Below the pieces are notes generated by a model. The model searched no databases. It was not told the origin of the DNA and saw only the letters and a program-made list of their open reading frames with translations. This document shows positions 62,625 through 64,000 of a stretch of DNA of 64,000 nt, one piece after another. How positions within the stretch are numbered: the stretch's first letter is position 1; each line of letters begins with the position of its first letter. The stretch is from contig NZ_CAXBCK010000002.1 in NCBI RefSeq assembly GCF_963974425.1, positions 1 to 64,000 of the forward strand, written 5' to 3'. Source of the DNA: Marixanthomonas sp963974425 (GTDB taxonomy: Bacteria > Bacteroidota > Bacteroidia > Flavobacteriales > Flavobacteriaceae). The position numbers and the translations under genes were made by a program.

Positions 62625-63092
62625 ATGAATCCGGATCAATTAAAACATATAGATAAAATGGTTGCCGATATGCTTGCTGGTTATTCTTCCATACAGGCAT
62701 TTTATTTTTATTTAGAAAAATTGAGATCAGAGACAAATGGTCAATTTTCTGAAAACGCCCCTATTCATTTAAAAATGTATAATAAAGCCACCCATATTGC
62801 CTCTGTAGAAATTACAAAGAGATTTAAAGAGGGCACCTTAAAGCGTGTCCCAAAAGAAGATTGTTCCCTAAATTTAAAAAACCTGAAAAATAATTCTATC
62901 TTTAAAAAAGAAAAAATAAATCTAAAAGGGATTAAAGAATATTATGCAAATATCTATGGCAAAACACAGTCTCATCCTAAAGTGATTTCCAAGATTATCC
63001 AAGAATCAAATATAACCTCTTCCTCTAAAAATACTCAATTTTATAATATGCTTGCTATAATTAAAGAGGAGTACATACAGGAGCACAAATAG
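62625..63092 (+). CDS. Orphan protein (155 residues)
   Basis: A soluble, basic, mostly helical protein starting MNPDQLKHIDKMVADMLAGY. A patch of KRVPKEDCSLNLKNLKNNS around residue 70-90 is lysine-rich. No domain is recognised. It is divergent from the XRE regulator, faces the palindromic operator, and is followed after 20 bases by another orphan gene, probably in one transcript. Confidence 0.5.
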   Translation: MNPDQLKHIDKMVADMLAGYSSIQAFYFYLEKLRSETNGQFSENAPIHLKMYNKATHIASVEITKRFKEGTLKRVPKEDCSLNLKNLKNNSIFKKEKINLKGIKEYYANIYGKTQSHPKVISKIIQESNITSSSKNTQFYNMLAIIKEEYIQEHK

Positions 63093-63112
63093 TAGTACAA
63101 AAATAACACAAG

Positions 63113-63535
63113 ATGATTGAAAACATTGATTTACCACCTGGCCTTGAAATTAAAGATTTTACCACAGACCCTATCTATATTGAGATGATTCATTTTCTTA
63201 ATTTAACATTCCCACGGTGGCGTTATGCTGATGGACTGGGTGAAAACTCAATAGACTTTTTATACGACAATCATTTCTTTGCTGATGAAACAATACTAGG
63301 CTCCTGTGATAATTCTAAATCTGCAATGGTACAGTTCCACAATCTTTTAGAACAAAATTATAGAGAGCTCTTGAATCAGTTATCAGATAATAGGGAAATT
63401 GAACTTTGCGTAGACTTTATTTTTGATAAGGGTGAAAATACTGAAGACCCCTTGAACCTACCTCGAGACTATTCCGAATTTGTTTTACGTAAGAATAAAG
63501 ATTACTATTTTAATTTGGATAAACAAGGGAAATAA
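63113..63535 (+). CDS. Orphan protein (140 residues)
   Basis: An acidic, soluble protein with a mixed alpha/beta pattern: FPRWRYADGLGENSIDFLYD in the middle and LCVDFIFDKGENTEDPLNLP towards the end. No family is recognised. It is the second gene after the palindromic operator, and it converges with the edge-truncated membrane gene. Confidence 0.5.
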   Translation: MIENIDLPPGLEIKDFTTDPIYIEMIHFLNLTFPRWRYADGLGENSIDFLYDNHFFADETILGSCDNSKSAMVQFHNLLEQNYRELLNQLSDNREIELCVDFIFDKGENTEDPLNLPRDYSEFVLRKNKDYYFNLDKQGK

Positions 63536-63567
63536 AATTGGACTTTCATTCCCCTTGCTATTTAATT

Positions 63568-64000
63568 TTAACGCTTATATTCATTTCCGTTGACTTTTTC
63601 CCATTCAACTTTCATTATATGTTTTGATTGTTCTCCTGGAATATCATATAAGCTTTCAAAAGCTTTTTTATAAGGCCTCTCTTTATAGTATCTTGTCCCA
63701 AAGTAGCCAATGCTAATAGTAATATAAATCCCCAAAAATATCGCTAAAACCAATTTTAAAAATCGTTTTGAGGTTTTTTCACCAAAATTGATTTCGCTTA
63801 TAAATTTACCATCATTCGGTAGATCATTAAATAAGCGATCTATACATTCTTGAAGAACCATTTGACTTATCTGTATTTTCTCATAATTACTCTCCTGTTT
63901 TTCATTAAACGCCTTAATCTTTTTTGGAAATAAACTTAACTCATTTTTTAAACTGCTTATTTCTCTTGTATCAATACTCTGAAGTGCATTTGTTAAATTC
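63568..64000 (-). CDS. Membrane protein with coiled N terminus, cut by the window edge
   Basis: The frame stays open from its stop at 63,568 to the right edge, so the start lies outside. The ATG at 63,861 is internal and would drop the coiled-coil part. The visible 143 residues read, from N to C: a charged helical stretch (NEKQESNYEKIQISQMVLQE), one membrane helix (FLKLVLAIFLGIYITISIGY), and a short C-terminal domain of about 40 residues. Single-pass coiled-coil proteins of this kind are often found with mobilisation genes, but no assignment is possible. Confidence 0.6.
   Translation of the reverse strand, partial: NLTNALQSIDTREISSLKNELSLFPKKIKAFNEKQESNYEKIQISQMVLQECIDRLFNDLPNDGKFISEINFGEKTSKRFLKLVLAIFLGIYITISIGYFGTRYYKERPYKKAFESLYDIPGEQSKHIMKVEWEKVNGNEYKR

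Larger units (their letters stand above)
43358..64000. mobile_element. Second integrated element or accreted defence island (right end not seen)
   Basis: Begins beside the right tRNA-end copy with an integrase transcribed inward, and continues through HipBST, a CHAT protein and the Gabija/Wadjet/ATPase-HNH operon. An integrase C-terminal remnant at 62,213-62,254 suggests that the region consists of more than one insertion. The right border and the intact tRNA are not in the window, so the extent is a lower bound and the call is inferential. Confidence 0.4.

Overview
The window is chromosomal DNA from a member of the Bacteroidota, most likely a marine-type Flavobacteriaceae. The grounds are AT-rich sequence, type IX secretion (T9SS) C-terminal sorting domains, lipoproteins with a Cys lipobox, promoters fitting the TAnnTTTG -7 element, M56/BlaI and TonB-like domains, and Bacteroidota-style tyrosine recombinases. 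No rRNA, complete tRNA, CRISPR array or insertion sequence was seen.

Bases 1-27,100 are ordinary chromosome. Genes include ruvC, a flippase-like membrane protein, a glycosyltransferase, an M56 peptidase/BlaI-type repressor pair with a double operator, a nitroreductase, a one-cysteine thioredoxin-like protein, a metallophosphoesterase, an oligopeptide-type ABC permease, a tail-specific protease, KDO transferase, a DUF2461 protein and three tandem tiny acidic lipoproteins. One cluster (4.2-14.4 kb) pairs an ECF sigma factor and a TPR-bearing anti-sigma candidate with two paralogous lipoproteins, a T9SS-sorted protein, a PKD/beta-barrel protein and a TPR-CHAT peptidase.

Bases 27,191-43,357 look like one integrated element, bounded by a 14-bp direct repeat that is the 3' end of a tRNA (probably tRNA-Asp, read on the minus strand). 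It carries an integrase, a DUF3987-type primase/helicase, an excisionase-like HTH protein, several orphan genes, a long nested stem-loop, and a tight minus-strand operon: thymidylate synthase, C5-cytosine methyltransferase, HD-domain protein, ORC/CDC6-like P-loop ATPase and an unknown protein. I do not recognise this five-gene set as a named defence system, and it is the best candidate here for an undescribed one.

From 43,358 to the right edge a second element or accreted island begins with its own integrase. It holds a tripartite HipBST kinase toxin system with three operators exactly 40 bp apart, and a stand-alone CHAT/caspase-like protein. It also holds an unbroken eight-gene minus-strand operon (61,995 to 48,576) that joins Gabija (gajA, gajB), Wadjet (jetABCD) and a Septu-like ATPase/HNH pair, nearly all with overlapping reading frames. 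To its right lie an XRE regulator facing a 26-bp perfect palindrome, the C-terminal scrap of a lost integrase, two orphan genes and a gene cut by the window edge. The complete tRNA that these elements use as target is expected outside the window, to the right.
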